Assembly: GCA_964407935.1 (NCBI GenBank)
Contig: CAYOXS010000037.1
Location: forward strand, 1 to 28,776
Direction of reading: 5' to 3'
Origin: J095 sp964407935
GTDB lineage: Bacteria; Chloroflexota; Anaerolineae; 4572-78; J111
DNA: 28,776 nt
Shown: piece after piece, positions 14,946-22,791 of the stretch
How positions within the stretch are numbered: position 1 is the stretch's first letter
How the letters are laid out: every line of letters begins with the position of its first letter
Program-made: the position numbers and the translations under genes
Notes under the pieces: generated by a model
Database searches by the model: none
Seen by the model: only the letters and a program-made list of their open reading frames with translations
Told to the model about the DNA's origin: nothing

Positions 14946-16550
14946 TTACCCTAAAAGCTCGGTGCGGAACCGCTGCGAGGCGGCCTCCTGCATTTCTCTG
15001 ATGGCCAGAAAAGCGTCTTTGAGGTGCTTGTTTTCCAGCGCCGACAGCGCGGTGAGCCGGATGCGGTTGCCGGGCTTGTCGCCGGCCCGGATGGCGGCCA
15101 GTTGCTCCCGCAGCCTGATCTGCATTAAAAAGCGGTACGTTTCAATGAGCGTTTCTGCGCCCTCCCGGCTGATCGTGCCGGCTTCTACCGCGCCTTCCAG
15201 CCGTTCCACGGTGGTGTGCGCCCGAATTTTGCCCTCCAGCGCGTAGAGCCGGGCCAGCCCGACAATGGGCGCAATGCCGCCTTTTTTGAGGTCTACCTGG
15301 CCGTCGTCAACCCGGATGCGCCGGAAGAAACCCAACGGCGGCCTGAATTCGATGGTGGCCCGGGCCAGTTGGCCCAAAAACACGCCGTTGCTGCCGGATT
15401 CAACAATCACCTGTTCCAGCGGCTCTACGGAAAGTTCGCCGTGNNNNNNNNNNNNNNNNNNNNNNNNNNNNNNNNNNNNNNNNNNNNNNNNNNNNNNNNN
15501 NNNNNNNNNNNNNNNNNNNNNNNNNNNNNNNNNNNNNNNNNNNGTGGGCGGCGGCCCCAGTTTTTCTTCGGCCAGCCGCAGCAGCCGCCGCACCAGCACA
15601 TCGTTGATGCTGGCAATAACCCGGCCAATCTGGGTTACATCCAGCCCGCCGTTCACCAGATTTTCAACCATCCCGGCAATTTCTACGGCGTAACGCACCA
15701 GTACGTCCGGCGAGTCCAGGTTTTCAAGCTGGCGCATCAGGTACAGGGGGCTTTTGGCCTGGTGGCGCAGCAAATCAGAGGCGGTGACAATGCCGGTCAC
15801 TTCGCCTTCCTGGGTTACCGGCAGGTGGTGAATGTTTTCTTCAAGCATAAACAGTAGCGCCCCGTGGACCGGAGTTTCGGCGGGCAGCGTTTTGAGCGGG
15901 CGGCTCATTACCTGCTGCACGGGCGTGTCCGGCCCCAATTCTTCGGCCAGCACCTTCACCTGAAAATCGTGGTCGGTGATAATGCCGGGCGGATCGGTGA
16001 GCACCAGGGCGGCATCTACCCAGGCCCGGCGCATGGATTTGGCCGCGTCGGCCACGCTGGCGGCCGGACTAACCGTAACCGGCGGCCGCACAACCAGGTT
16101 TTTGATTGGGGTGGCCAATTCGCCGCCAATGGACGCGTTTTCAGGTTGAGTGGCGTAGCGCAGCCGCGCGCCCAGATTTTTGAGAAAAAACTGGGCAAAT
16201 TGCTGGTTATGAGTGAGCTTGTAAAAAACCCTGTCCGGGATACGGAAAATGACACTTTCTTCCTCTGCCACCACATCAAAGTTGGGCGGGCTTTGGTTGA
16301 TCATTGAGGGGTAGCCAAAGCACTCGCCGTCTTCCAGCACCTGCACCACCTGTCCGTCTCTCACCAGCCGAACCGTGCCCCGGCCGATAACGTGCAGGTG
16401 ATGGCTGGGATTGCCGCCCTGCTCCAAAATTTGCTCGCCCGCCGCATACGCGATTGTTTCAGCCGTCTGGGCTATTTCGGCCTGTTCGGCCGGCGATAAA
16501 CCATCAAACGGAGGCTGAGTTTTAATAAACTCGATCGACTCGGTGTTCAT
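14946..16550 (-). CDS. cNMP-binding/CBS/DUF294 nucleotidyltransferase-like protein (gapped)
   Basis: Domain order is a cyclic-nucleotide-binding fold (about 10-125, with GEQILEQGG and GYPSM), two CBS motifs (about 150-275), a DUF294 nucleotidyltransferase core, and the DUF294 C-terminal helices (about 405-534, PPLGFFRRIRV to ARLYALE). The catalytic GS-G-RE / D-DN motifs expected after LRLAEEKLGPPP are not visible because 100 Ns replace them. Family members are about 610-640 residues long, so the real missing piece is likely longer than 100 bases. The ATG directly abuts the adenylate kinase stop (TAAATG) with GAGGA just upstream. Such proteins are often encoded beside acetate permeases and are thought to be nucleotide-responsive regulators. 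Confidence 0.88.
   Translation of the reverse strand: MNTESIEFIKTQPPFDGLSPAEQAEIAQTAETIAYAAGEQILEQGGNPSHHLHVIGRGTVRLVRDGQVVQVLEDGECFGYPSMINQSPPNFDVVAEEESVIFRIPDRVFYKLTHNQQFAQFFLKNLGARLRYATQPENASIGGELATPIKNLVVRPPVTVSPAASVADAAKSMRRAWVDAALVLTDPPGIITDHDFQVKVLAEELGPDTPVQQVMSRPLKTLPAETPVHGALLFMLEENIHHLPVTQEGEVTGIVTASDLLRHQAKSPLYLMRQLENLDSPDVLVRYAVEIAGMVENLVNGGLDVTQIGRVIASINDVLVRRLLRLAEEKLGPPPXXXXXXXXXXXXXXXXXXXXXXXXXXXXXXXXXXHGELSVEPLEQVIVESGSNGVFLGQLARATIEFRPPLGFFRRIRVDDGQVDLKKGGIAPIVGLARLYALEGKIRAHTTVERLEGAVEAGTISREGAETLIETYRFLMQIRLREQLAAIRAGDKPGNRIRLTALSALENKHLKDAFLAIREMQEAASQRFRTELLG
15444..15543. other. 100-base N gap inside DUF294 gene
   Basis: A placeholder gap that removes the nucleotidyltransferase catalytic core. 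Comparison with the usual order of conserved segments suggests roughly 120 residues are absent where only 33 codons of N are shown. The reading frame stays open across the gap, but that may be chance. Confidence 0.95.
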
Positions 16551-18062
16551 TTAGTCCTCAATGACAGGGTTGGGTTGTGATGCGCTGTTTGGTGATGGTG
16601 GGGCCGGCGCNNNNNNNNNNNNNNNNNNNNNNNNNNNNNNNNNNNNNNNNNNNNNNNNNNNNNNNNNNNNNNNNNNNNNNNNNNNNNNNNNNNNNNNNNN
16701 NNNNNNNNNNGACACATCGCCTTCGCCGGCAATTTCTATAAGCAGGCCGGCCTGGCGATAATAATCAATTAATGGGGCGGTTTGAGCGTGGTAGGTTTTG
16801 AGGCGGGCGCGGATAGTTTCCGGGTTATCGTCGTCACGCTGGTACAGTTCTCCGCCGCACAGGTCGCAAACGCCGTCTACTTTGGGCGGCTTGAACATTT
16901 TGTGGTACGGGGTTTGGCAGTTGCGACAAATTAACCGGCCCGAAAGCCGGTTGACAATTTCTTCGTCAGATACTTTGATGTGCAGCACCACGTCGATGCG
17001 ACGCTGCATGTCGGTCATCATTTCGGTCAGCGCTTCGGCCTGGCCTACGGTTCTGGGAAAGCCATCCATAATGAAGCCGCGGGTGGTATCTGGCCGCGAC
17101 AGCCGCTCGCGGACCATTGATTCGGTCACGTCGTCGGGCACCAGCTCGCCGCGGTCCATGTACGATTTGGCCAGCTTGCCCAGATCGGTTTGATTTTTCA
17201 GGTTTTCGCGGAAAAGATCGCCGGTGGCAATATGCGGCAGGGTGAGATCGGTTCTGAGCTTTTCGGCCTGGGTGCCTTTGCCGGAGCCGGGGCCGCCGAG
17301 CAGCACAATATTTAACCGCGGCTGCACCTGGTTGGGAGCCAGCGCGGGGACTTCGCTTTTGAGGGCCTGGATTTTTTCGGTTTCTTCGCGGGTGGCCGCC
17401 AGCGCCGAGCGCCGTTCGATGGCGTCGAGGGCCTGCATAATTTTGTCTGAAACCTGGTTGATGGAGCCTTCGCCATCAACAATAATGAGCCGGTTGGTGC
17501 GCTGGTAAAATTCAACCAGCGGGCCGGTAACCCGGTGCGAAACTTTTAACCGGGTGCGAATCACTTCCGAGGTGTCGTCTTCACGGTGGTACAGCGGCCC
17601 GCGGCAAATGTCGCACACGTCGGCGCGGGCGGGGGGTTTGTATTTGGTGTGATACGGGGTTTGGCAGGTACGGCAAATGAGGCGGCCGGGGACACGCTTG
17701 AGAATTTCAGCATCGGAGACTTTCAGGTAAATGGCGGCCTTGAGCTGCCGGTCTGATTTTTGGAGAAGGGTATCCAGAAATTCGGCCTGATGCCGGGTGC
17801 GGGGGAAGCCGTCAAACAGAATGTCTTTTTCCGGGCGAATTTGCAGCAGCCATTCCTCGATCATGGCGTCTACAACTTCGTCCGGCACCAGTTCACCGCG
17901 GCTCATGTAGCGCTGGCCCAGCAAGCCCAGCGCCGTTCTTTTTTCAAGGCACTCTCTAAACAAATCTCCGGTAGAAATGTGCAGCCAGTCAAACTGCGAG
18001 GTAATCCTGTCGGCTTGGGTGCCTTTTCCTGCCCCGGATGGGCCAATCAGTACTATCGTCAT
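16551..18062 (-). CDS. Tandem (two-domain) adenylate kinase
   Basis: Two complete zinc-type adenylate kinase domains lie in one chain. Domain 1 (1-214) has GPSGAGKGTQ, TGDLFR, DGFPRT and zinc cysteines 130/133/150/153. Domain 2 (249-450 and on) has GGPGSGKGTQ, TGDLFR, DGFPRT and cysteines 379/382/399/402. A charged linker of about 35 residues joins them, and both LID arginine sets look intact. The domains are clearly homologous yet well diverged, so this is an old duplication, not an assembly repeat. Bacterial Adk is normally one domain of about 215 residues. The enzyme turns AMP + ATP into 2 ADP, recycling AMP made by the nearby Acs and PrpE. A 100-N gap cuts the C-terminal end; the tail after it is Pro/Ser-rich. 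GAGG precedes the ATG. Confidence 0.9.
   Translation of the reverse strand: MTIVLIGPSGAGKGTQADRITSQFDWLHISTGDLFRECLEKRTALGLLGQRYMSRGELVPDEVVDAMIEEWLLQIRPEKDILFDGFPRTRHQAEFLDTLLQKSDRQLKAAIYLKVSDAEILKRVPGRLICRTCQTPYHTKYKPPARADVCDICRGPLYHREDDTSEVIRTRLKVSHRVTGPLVEFYQRTNRLIIVDGEGSINQVSDKIMQALDAIERRSALAATREETEKIQALKSEVPALAPNQVQPRLNIVLLGGPGSGKGTQAEKLRTDLTLPHIATGDLFRENLKNQTDLGKLAKSYMDRGELVPDDVTESMVRERLSRPDTTRGFIMDGFPRTVGQAEALTEMMTDMQRRIDVVLHIKVSDEEIVNRLSGRLICRNCQTPYHKMFKPPKVDGVCDLCGGELYQRDDDNPETIRARLKTYHAQTAPLIDYYRQAGLLIEIAGEGDVXXXXXXXXXXXXXXXXXXXXXXXXXXXXXXXXXXAPAPPSPNSASQPNPVIED
16611..16710. other. 100-base N gap near the adenylate kinase C-terminus
   Basis: A placeholder gap after residue 450 of the tandem adenylate kinase. 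The last helix of domain 2 and the true length of the proline-rich tail cannot be read. Confidence 0.95.
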
Positions 18063-18112
18063 AATGCGTCCTCTTTGAAGCAGAATAATTAGGTTACAAA
18101 AGTTTGACTGTA

Positions 18113-18140
18113 ATGGTATTTATTATTCATTGAATGTCAA
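18113..18140 (-). promoter_or_regulatory. Predicted sigma-70-type promoter for adk operon
   Basis: On the minus strand a perfect -35 TTGACA (18140-18135) and a -10-like TACCAT (18118-18113) are 16 bases apart. The start point would be near 18106, giving a leader of about 43 bases to the adenylate kinase ATG. The downstream genes (DUF294, small membrane protein, symporter-kinase, and possibly further) follow closely, so this may drive the whole signalling operon. Confidence 0.5.
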
Positions 18141-18206
18141 TTAAAGGTGAAGGCGCGCCTCCACTCTCCCCTGCCTGCCCAAAATTTTGGCCAGCTTCTA
18201 AAGGTG

Positions 18207-18233
18207 AAAGGGGTGCATATGCACCCCTTTTTT
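18207..18233. terminator. Terminator hairpin after symporter gene
   Basis: A perfect 24-bp palindrome (half-site AAAGGGGTGCAT) lies 24 bases past the symporter stop. On the minus strand the stem ends in TTT followed by CACCTTTAG, a modest U-tract; on the plus strand the tract is longer (six T). It separates the acs/symporter transcript from the adk operon promoter. Confidence 0.65.
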
Positions 18234-18256
18234 GTATTTAGCGTCTCAATCCCGGC

Positions 18257-19939
18257 TTATTTAACAATGGCGGCGCCGGCGCCTCTGGGGATGCGAACCC
18301 CTTCAACCATATCCTGAATTTCCTGCGGCGGCGCTTCGGTCATGCGTGATACGGCAAAGGTGATCACAAAGTTGAGGATCATCCCCACTGTGCCAATGCC
18401 CTGGCCGGTAATGCCTATAAAGGAAGGCAGAATAGGTTCGGCGGTGCCCAGCAGTTGCACCGAGCGCATCATCAAAATCATCACCGCGGTGAAGGTTAAG
18501 CCCACAATCATCCCGGCGATAGCGCCCTGGCTGTTGGTGCGCTTGTCAAAAATGCCCAGGATGATAATGGGGAAGAAGCTGGCGCAGGCAAGACCAAAGG
18601 CAAAAGCCACCACCTCCGCCACAAAGCCGGGGGGATTGATCCCAAAGTAACCGGCAATCAAAATAGCGCCCAAAATCACCGAACGGCCAACAAGCAGGCG
18701 TTCGCTTTCTGGCGCGCCGGGTTTGAGCACCCGGAAGTAAATATCGTGCGAGAGCGAGCTGGAGATGACCAGCAGCAAGCCGGATGCCGTAGACAGCGCC
18801 GCCGCCAGGCCGCCGGCCGCAACCAGCGCGATCACCGGGCCGGCCAGACCGGCTACTTCGGGTGTGGACAGCACAATAATGTCGTTGTCAATTTTTACTT
18901 CGTTGGCGTCGCCCTTGGTCATAGTCAGAATGCCGTCGCCGTTTTTGTCGTCAAAGCCCAGCAGCCCGGTTTTTTCCCACGATTGCACCCAGCTTAAATT
19001 GCGAACTTCTGCCAGCGGCTGGTTTTCAAAGGTACTGATTAGGTTGTACTTGGCAAACACGGCCAGCGACGGGGCGGTGGTGTACAGCAGGCCAATGAAC
19101 AGCAGCGCCCAGCCACCGGAGAAACGCGCGGCGCGCACGTTGGGCACGGTGTAAAAGCGCACAATCACGTGCGGTAGCCCGGCTGTGCCGGCCATCAGCG
19201 CCAGGGTAATGGCAAATACGTCAATTGTAGCCCGGTTGGAGTACAGGTAAGAGCCAAGGCCCAGATCGGTTTGCAGGGCATGCAGCTTGGGCACCACATC
19301 GCTAAAGGTGAAGGCTAGCTGGGGGATGGGATTGCCGGTGAGCACCGCCGACAGGGCGATAGCCGGCACCAGGTAAGCAACAATCAGCACAGCGTACTGA
19401 GCAACCTGCGTCCAGGTAATCCCCTTCATCCCGCCCAGCACCGCGAAGAAGGCCACAATGACCATCCCCACAATTACCCCCCCGGTAATGGATAACCCCA
19501 GAAAACGGCTAAACACAATACCAACGCCACGCATTTGGCCGGCAACGTAGGTGAACGAGACAAAGATGGCGGCGATAGCGGCCACGGTGCGGGCTGTTTG
19601 CGAATAGTAGCGGTCGCCCACAAAGTCCGGGACGGTGTACTTGCCAAACTTGCGCAGGTAGGGAGCCAGCAGCAGGGTGAGCAGTACATAACCGCCGGTC
19701 CAACCCATCAGGTAGATGGTGCCATCATACCCCAGCACCGAAATCAGCCCGGCCATCGAAATAAAGGACGCCGCCGACATCCAGTCCGCGGCGGTGGCCG
19801 CGCCGTTGGCAATGGCGGGCACGCCCTGGCCGGCTACGTAAAAACCTTTGGTATCCCGGACCCGGTTTTGATACCCAATCCAGATGTAAGCCGCAAAGGT
19901 TAGGCCAACAATAATATAGGTCCAAACTTCAACGCTCAT
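18257..19939 (-). CDS. Na+/solute (acetate-type) symporter
   Basis: A 560-residue SLC5 symporter with about 13 membrane helices; ADWMSAASFISMAGLI at 51-66 is the conserved early segment of ActP-like permeases. Paired with the DUF4212 gene 9 bases upstream, it belongs to the two-component symporter group rather than the DUF485-partnered ActP. Next to acs, short monocarboxylate uptake (acetate, propionate or similar) is the likely role. Residues 329-351, in a loop between helices, carry an EF-hand-like DKNGDG calcium motif (D331, N333, D335). GAGGCAACCC precedes the ATG. The transported substrate is inferred from context. Confidence 0.88.
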   Translation of the reverse strand: MSVEVWTYIIVGLTFAAYIWIGYQNRVRDTKGFYVAGQGVPAIANGAATAADWMSAASFISMAGLISVLGYDGTIYLMGWTGGYVLLTLLLAPYLRKFGKYTVPDFVGDRYYSQTARTVAAIAAIFVSFTYVAGQMRGVGIVFSRFLGLSITGGVIVGMVIVAFFAVLGGMKGITWTQVAQYAVLIVAYLVPAIALSAVLTGNPIPQLAFTFSDVVPKLHALQTDLGLGSYLYSNRATIDVFAITLALMAGTAGLPHVIVRFYTVPNVRAARFSGGWALLFIGLLYTTAPSLAVFAKYNLISTFENQPLAEVRNLSWVQSWEKTGLLGFDDKNGDGILTMTKGDANEVKIDNDIIVLSTPEVAGLAGPVIALVAAGGLAAALSTASGLLLVISSSLSHDIYFRVLKPGAPESERLLVGRSVILGAILIAGYFGINPPGFVAEVVAFAFGLACASFFPIIILGIFDKRTNSQGAIAGMIVGLTFTAVMILMMRSVQLLGTAEPILPSFIGITGQGIGTVGMILNFVITFAVSRMTEAPPQEIQDMVEGVRIPRGAGAAIVK

Positions 19940-19948
19940 GGGTTGCCT

Positions 19949-20224
19949 CTATTCCTCTACACCAAATTGTTTATCGGTTTTATCCATCAAATAGGCATAC
20001 ACAAAAATCAAAATGATGAATATGTACATTGAACCCTGCTGGGCAAACCAAAAGCCCATCGGCAGGCTACCGAAATACAGGTTGTTCAGCGCCGGCGCAA
20101 ACAAAATACCCGCCCCGTAAGATACCAGCGCCCAAATAACCAGCAGAATGGTAATTAGCCGGATATTCGCTTTCCAGTAGGCCTGGGCCTGTTCTGGTTT
20201 TAAAGTCTGATCCTGGTCACTCAC
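19949..20224 (-). CDS. DUF4212 symporter small subunit
   Basis: A 91-residue protein with two membrane helices (about 22-44 and 55-80). The family signature YWKANIRLITILLVIWALVS is at 16-35, followed by LPMGFWFAQQGSMYIFI. DUF4212 proteins are the small partners of SLC5-type symporters and are nearly always encoded just ahead of them, as here, with 9 bases between the genes. The start is a GTG at 20224-20222 with GGGAGGG upstream. It is needed for assembly or function of the transporter, according to family knowledge. Confidence 0.9.
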   Translation of the reverse strand: MSDQDQTLKPEQAQAYWKANIRLITILLVIWALVSYGAGILFAPALNNLYFGSLPMGFWFAQQGSMYIFIILIFVYAYLMDKTDKQFGVEE

Positions 20225-20388
20225 TGTTTCTTCCCTCCCCTTTTTTTGGAGTTTTGACTATGTTGAATTGCCTGTTTGGAATAAATCTGACTCACCCGTA
20301 CTGCAACAATGTGTTAACCCATAGGCGGCCCTCAAAATAAATGGATGGGGTGGCGGCGCTCGCGCGAACGCTGCCGGGATTTAATCGA

Positions 20389-22422
20389 TTAGCCTTGCAC
20401 CAGCCCGCGAACTTCGTCAACCACCTGCGGGTTGGCCAGCGTGGTCACATCGCCCACGTCGGTGCCGTTGGAAATGGCCGACAGCACCCGCCGCATAATT
20501 TTGCCGGAGCGGGTTTTGGGCATATCTGACACAATGTACACGTGCGCCGGGCGGGCAATTTTGCCAATGTTGTCGTCAATGGCTTGCATCACCGCTTTTT
20601 TGATGCCGTCGCTGGCGTCGTAGCCCGGTTTGAGCGACACGTAAATATCCGGCACTTTGCCCTTCACTTCGTCGTTAACCGGCACCACGGCCGCTTCGGC
20701 TACTTCTTTCACCAGCAGGCAGGCCGACTCGATCTCTTTGGTGCCGAGGCGGTGGCCGGCCACGTTGATCACGTCATCCACCCGGCCCAAAATGCGGAAG
20801 TAGCCATCGGCGGCCTGCACGGCGGCGTCGCCGGGGAAGTAGGGCCAGTCGCGCCAGTCGGTGCTGTTGGGGTTTCTGTTGTACTTGGCAAAGTAGGTTG
20901 AAACAAAGCGCTGGCTGTCGCCCCAAATGGTTTGGAGCATGCCCGGCCACGGGTTGCGAATGCACAGGTTGCCGGCAATGCCGGATCCGGCGGCAATCTC
21001 GTTGCCGTCTTCATCGTAAATCACCGGGTGAATGCCGACCATCGCCGGGCCGGCGCTGCCGGGTTTCATCCCTTGCAGGGCGGGCATGGTGGTAAAAACA
21101 AAGCCGCCGGTTTCGGTTTGCCAGTAGGTATCGACAATGGCCGCTTCGCCTTTGCCAACAACGTGGTAATACCATTTCCACACTTCCGGCTCAATCGGCT
21201 CGCCGACGGTGGTCATGTGTTTAAAGTGATAGTTGTACTTGGCCGGTTCGTCTGGGCCGGCTTTGCGCAGCATGCGCACGGTGGTGGGCGCGGTGTGGAA
21301 AATGTTCACATCGAGCTGCTCGGCAATGCGCCACGGGCGGCCGGCGTCGGGGTAGGTGGGCACGCCTTCAAAAATAACGCTGCTGGCGGCCAGCGACAGC
21401 GGCCCGTACACAATGTACGAGTGGCCGGTAATCCAGCCGATGTCGGCCATGCACCAATAGACATCGTTGGGGTGGATATCCTGCACAAATTTTGAGGTAG
21501 CGGTGGTGTAGGCCAGGTAGCCGCCGGTGCCGTGCTGCACGCCTTTGGGCCGGCCGGTGGTGCCGCTGGTGTACATTAAAAAGAGCGGGGCTTCGGCGGG
21601 TACGGCAACCGGCTGCACGCGCTGGCCGTGGTACTGTTTGATGACATCGTTCACAATAAAATCGCGGCCTTCAACCAGCGGCGTATCAGACGAGTATTTG
21701 CCGGGGTAGCGCTGCCAGACCAGCACTTTTTCGGCGGTTACGCCTTCGTTGGCGGCAACTTTTACCGCCTCATCGGCCTTGGATTTGTGCTCCAGCAGGC
21801 GGCCGCTGCGGTAGTAGGCATCCATTGTAACCAGCACTTTGCTGCCGGAATCGGCGATACGCTCGCCGCAGGCTTTGCCGCTGAAGCCGCCAAACACCAC
21901 CGAGTGAATGGCCCCCAACCGGGCGCAGGCCAGCATGGTTACCGGCAGTTCCGGCACCATTGGCATGTGGATGGTGACGCGGTCGCCGGTTTTTACGCCG
22001 GCAAAATCTCGCAGCAGGGCGGCCATTTCGTTGACCCGCACGTACAGTTCCTGGTAAGTAATAACCAGATGCGGCTCGTCTTCCGGCTCTGGCACGTAAA
22101 TCAGGGCGGCCTTGTTTTTGTGCTGGCCCAGATGCCGGTCAACGCAGTTGTAGCTGGCGTTTAATTTGCCGCCGACAAACCATTTGTATTCCGGCGCGGT
22201 GCTGGTATCCAGCGTGGTGTGCCAGTACTGGTCCCAGTCCAGCAGATCGGCGTACTCTTTCCAGCATTCGGGAAAGTTATCCAGGCCAAAGCGGTCGTAA
22301 ATGCTTTTGTCGGTCATGTTGGCCTGGGCAATAAATTCGGTGGAAGGATGGAAGTAAGCTTCCTCTTGCCAGTGAACGGCAATTGCGGCTTCGCTGACAC
22401 CTGCGGCTTCTTTTTGGCTCAT
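20389..22422 (-). CDS. acsA: Acetyl-CoA synthetase (AMP-forming)
   Basis: A 677-residue acetate-CoA ligase making acetyl-CoA, AMP and PPi from acetate, ATP and CoA. Visible motifs: the ATP loop MYTSGTTGRPKGV, the acetate pocket VGEPIEPE and TYWQTETGG (keeping the Val and Trp that hold acetate), the hinge RVDDVINVAGHRL, and the catalytic lysine K641 in TRSGKIMRR, which is the usual acetylation site. The N-terminus carries about 20 more residues than typical. The gene is followed by the symporter pair, so uptake and activation are probably co-expressed. A terminator-like hairpin lies in its leader (22467-22528), and the promoter region is shared with the divergent sensor kinase. Part of the glyoxylate-shunt and PHA feed. 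Confidence 0.95.
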   Translation of the reverse strand: MSQKEAAGVSEAAIAVHWQEEAYFHPSTEFIAQANMTDKSIYDRFGLDNFPECWKEYADLLDWDQYWHTTLDTSTAPEYKWFVGGKLNASYNCVDRHLGQHKNKAALIYVPEPEDEPHLVITYQELYVRVNEMAALLRDFAGVKTGDRVTIHMPMVPELPVTMLACARLGAIHSVVFGGFSGKACGERIADSGSKVLVTMDAYYRSGRLLEHKSKADEAVKVAANEGVTAEKVLVWQRYPGKYSSDTPLVEGRDFIVNDVIKQYHGQRVQPVAVPAEAPLFLMYTSGTTGRPKGVQHGTGGYLAYTTATSKFVQDIHPNDVYWCMADIGWITGHSYIVYGPLSLAASSVIFEGVPTYPDAGRPWRIAEQLDVNIFHTAPTTVRMLRKAGPDEPAKYNYHFKHMTTVGEPIEPEVWKWYYHVVGKGEAAIVDTYWQTETGGFVFTTMPALQGMKPGSAGPAMVGIHPVIYDEDGNEIAAGSGIAGNLCIRNPWPGMLQTIWGDSQRFVSTYFAKYNRNPNSTDWRDWPYFPGDAAVQAADGYFRILGRVDDVINVAGHRLGTKEIESACLLVKEVAEAAVVPVNDEVKGKVPDIYVSLKPGYDASDGIKKAVMQAIDDNIGKIARPAHVYIVSDMPKTRSGKIMRRVLSAISNGTDVGDVTTLANPQVVDEVRGLVQG

Positions 22423-22466
22423 AAATTCGGCTCCCTTACTAAATTTTTTACAATAATTTTGGCGGC

Positions 22467-22528
22467 AAAAAAAGTGGCGATGGCGGTTTATCTGGAGAGA
22501 GAGAAAACAGATAAACCGGCAATCGCCA
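22467..22528 (-). terminator. Terminator-like hairpin in the acs leader
   Basis: On the minus strand the arms 22528-22508 and 22494-22475 pair as 7 + 11 bp with a small bulge around a 13-base pyrimidine-rich loop. They are followed at once by C and seven T (22473-22467). This is a standard intrinsic terminator shape, but it lies 45 bases before the acs start codon rather than after a gene. It could attenuate acs or end a small RNA started upstream. Confidence 0.65.
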
Positions 22529-22722
22529 TTTGATCAAGCGTCAAACTGGTGGTTTGACAGGGGTTGAATTGGTTTTTGGGTTAAATCGATGTGATGGCTC
22601 ATCTTTGAGGCTGTTTACCCGGCCCAACGGAAATATTAAATACAATCGTATCGTACCAGATTGCCGGGCAAAAGTCGTCACCCTTATAGGCAAAACCTAT
22701 GTACCCGCCGGGGTGAAATTTT

Positions 22723-22742
22723 TATCCCCCGCAGGGGGGATA
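22723..22742. promoter_or_regulatory. Dyad TATCCCCC-N4-GGGGGATA
   Basis: A perfect 8-bp dyad around GCAG in the acs/kinase divergent region. Its core TCCCCC-N4-GGGGGA matches the dyad in the aceB promoter (27296-27311). It is a candidate binding site for the LuxR-type regulator encoded nearby; for acs the centre would be about 57 bases upstream of the start point expected from the TATAAG -10. Confidence 0.6.
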
Positions 22743-22791
22743 CGGGGGCGGTATTACAAAAATTTTACAGAAATAGCGGTTTAGACTATGA

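Larger units (their letters stand above)
22423..22791. promoter_or_regulatory. Divergent control region of acs and sensor kinase
   Basis: This gene-free region between divergent genes is rich in structure. Going rightwards it holds a terminator-like hairpin (22475-22528), a perfect 7-bp dyad GTCAAAC-N5-GTTTGAC (22540-22558), an ATAGG-CAAAA-CCTAT hairpin (22686-22700), and the dyad TATCCCCC-N4-GGGGGATA (22723-22742). On the minus strand TATAAG (22688-22683) is a good -10 candidate for acs, without a recognisable -35, so an activator would be expected. No -10 for the kinase is clear. Confidence 0.6.

Noticed and set aside
16551..18062. Assembly duplication as the cause of the double adenylate kinase
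   Set aside because: The two halves differ at many positions across their length, and the linker is unique sequence, so a collapsed or repeated contig does not explain it.
20335..20388. Terminator after acs
   Set aside because: A GC-rich imperfect hairpin is present near 20351-20375 but has a mismatch in the stem and no U-tract, so it was not listed.
22680..22745. Possible c-di-GMP-type or other known riboswitch before the sensor kinase (GGCAAAACC within three short hairpins)
   Set aside because: The rest of the conserved core expected for the c-di-GMP-I aptamer is absent, and the rightmost hairpin is better explained as the regulator dyad shared with aceB.
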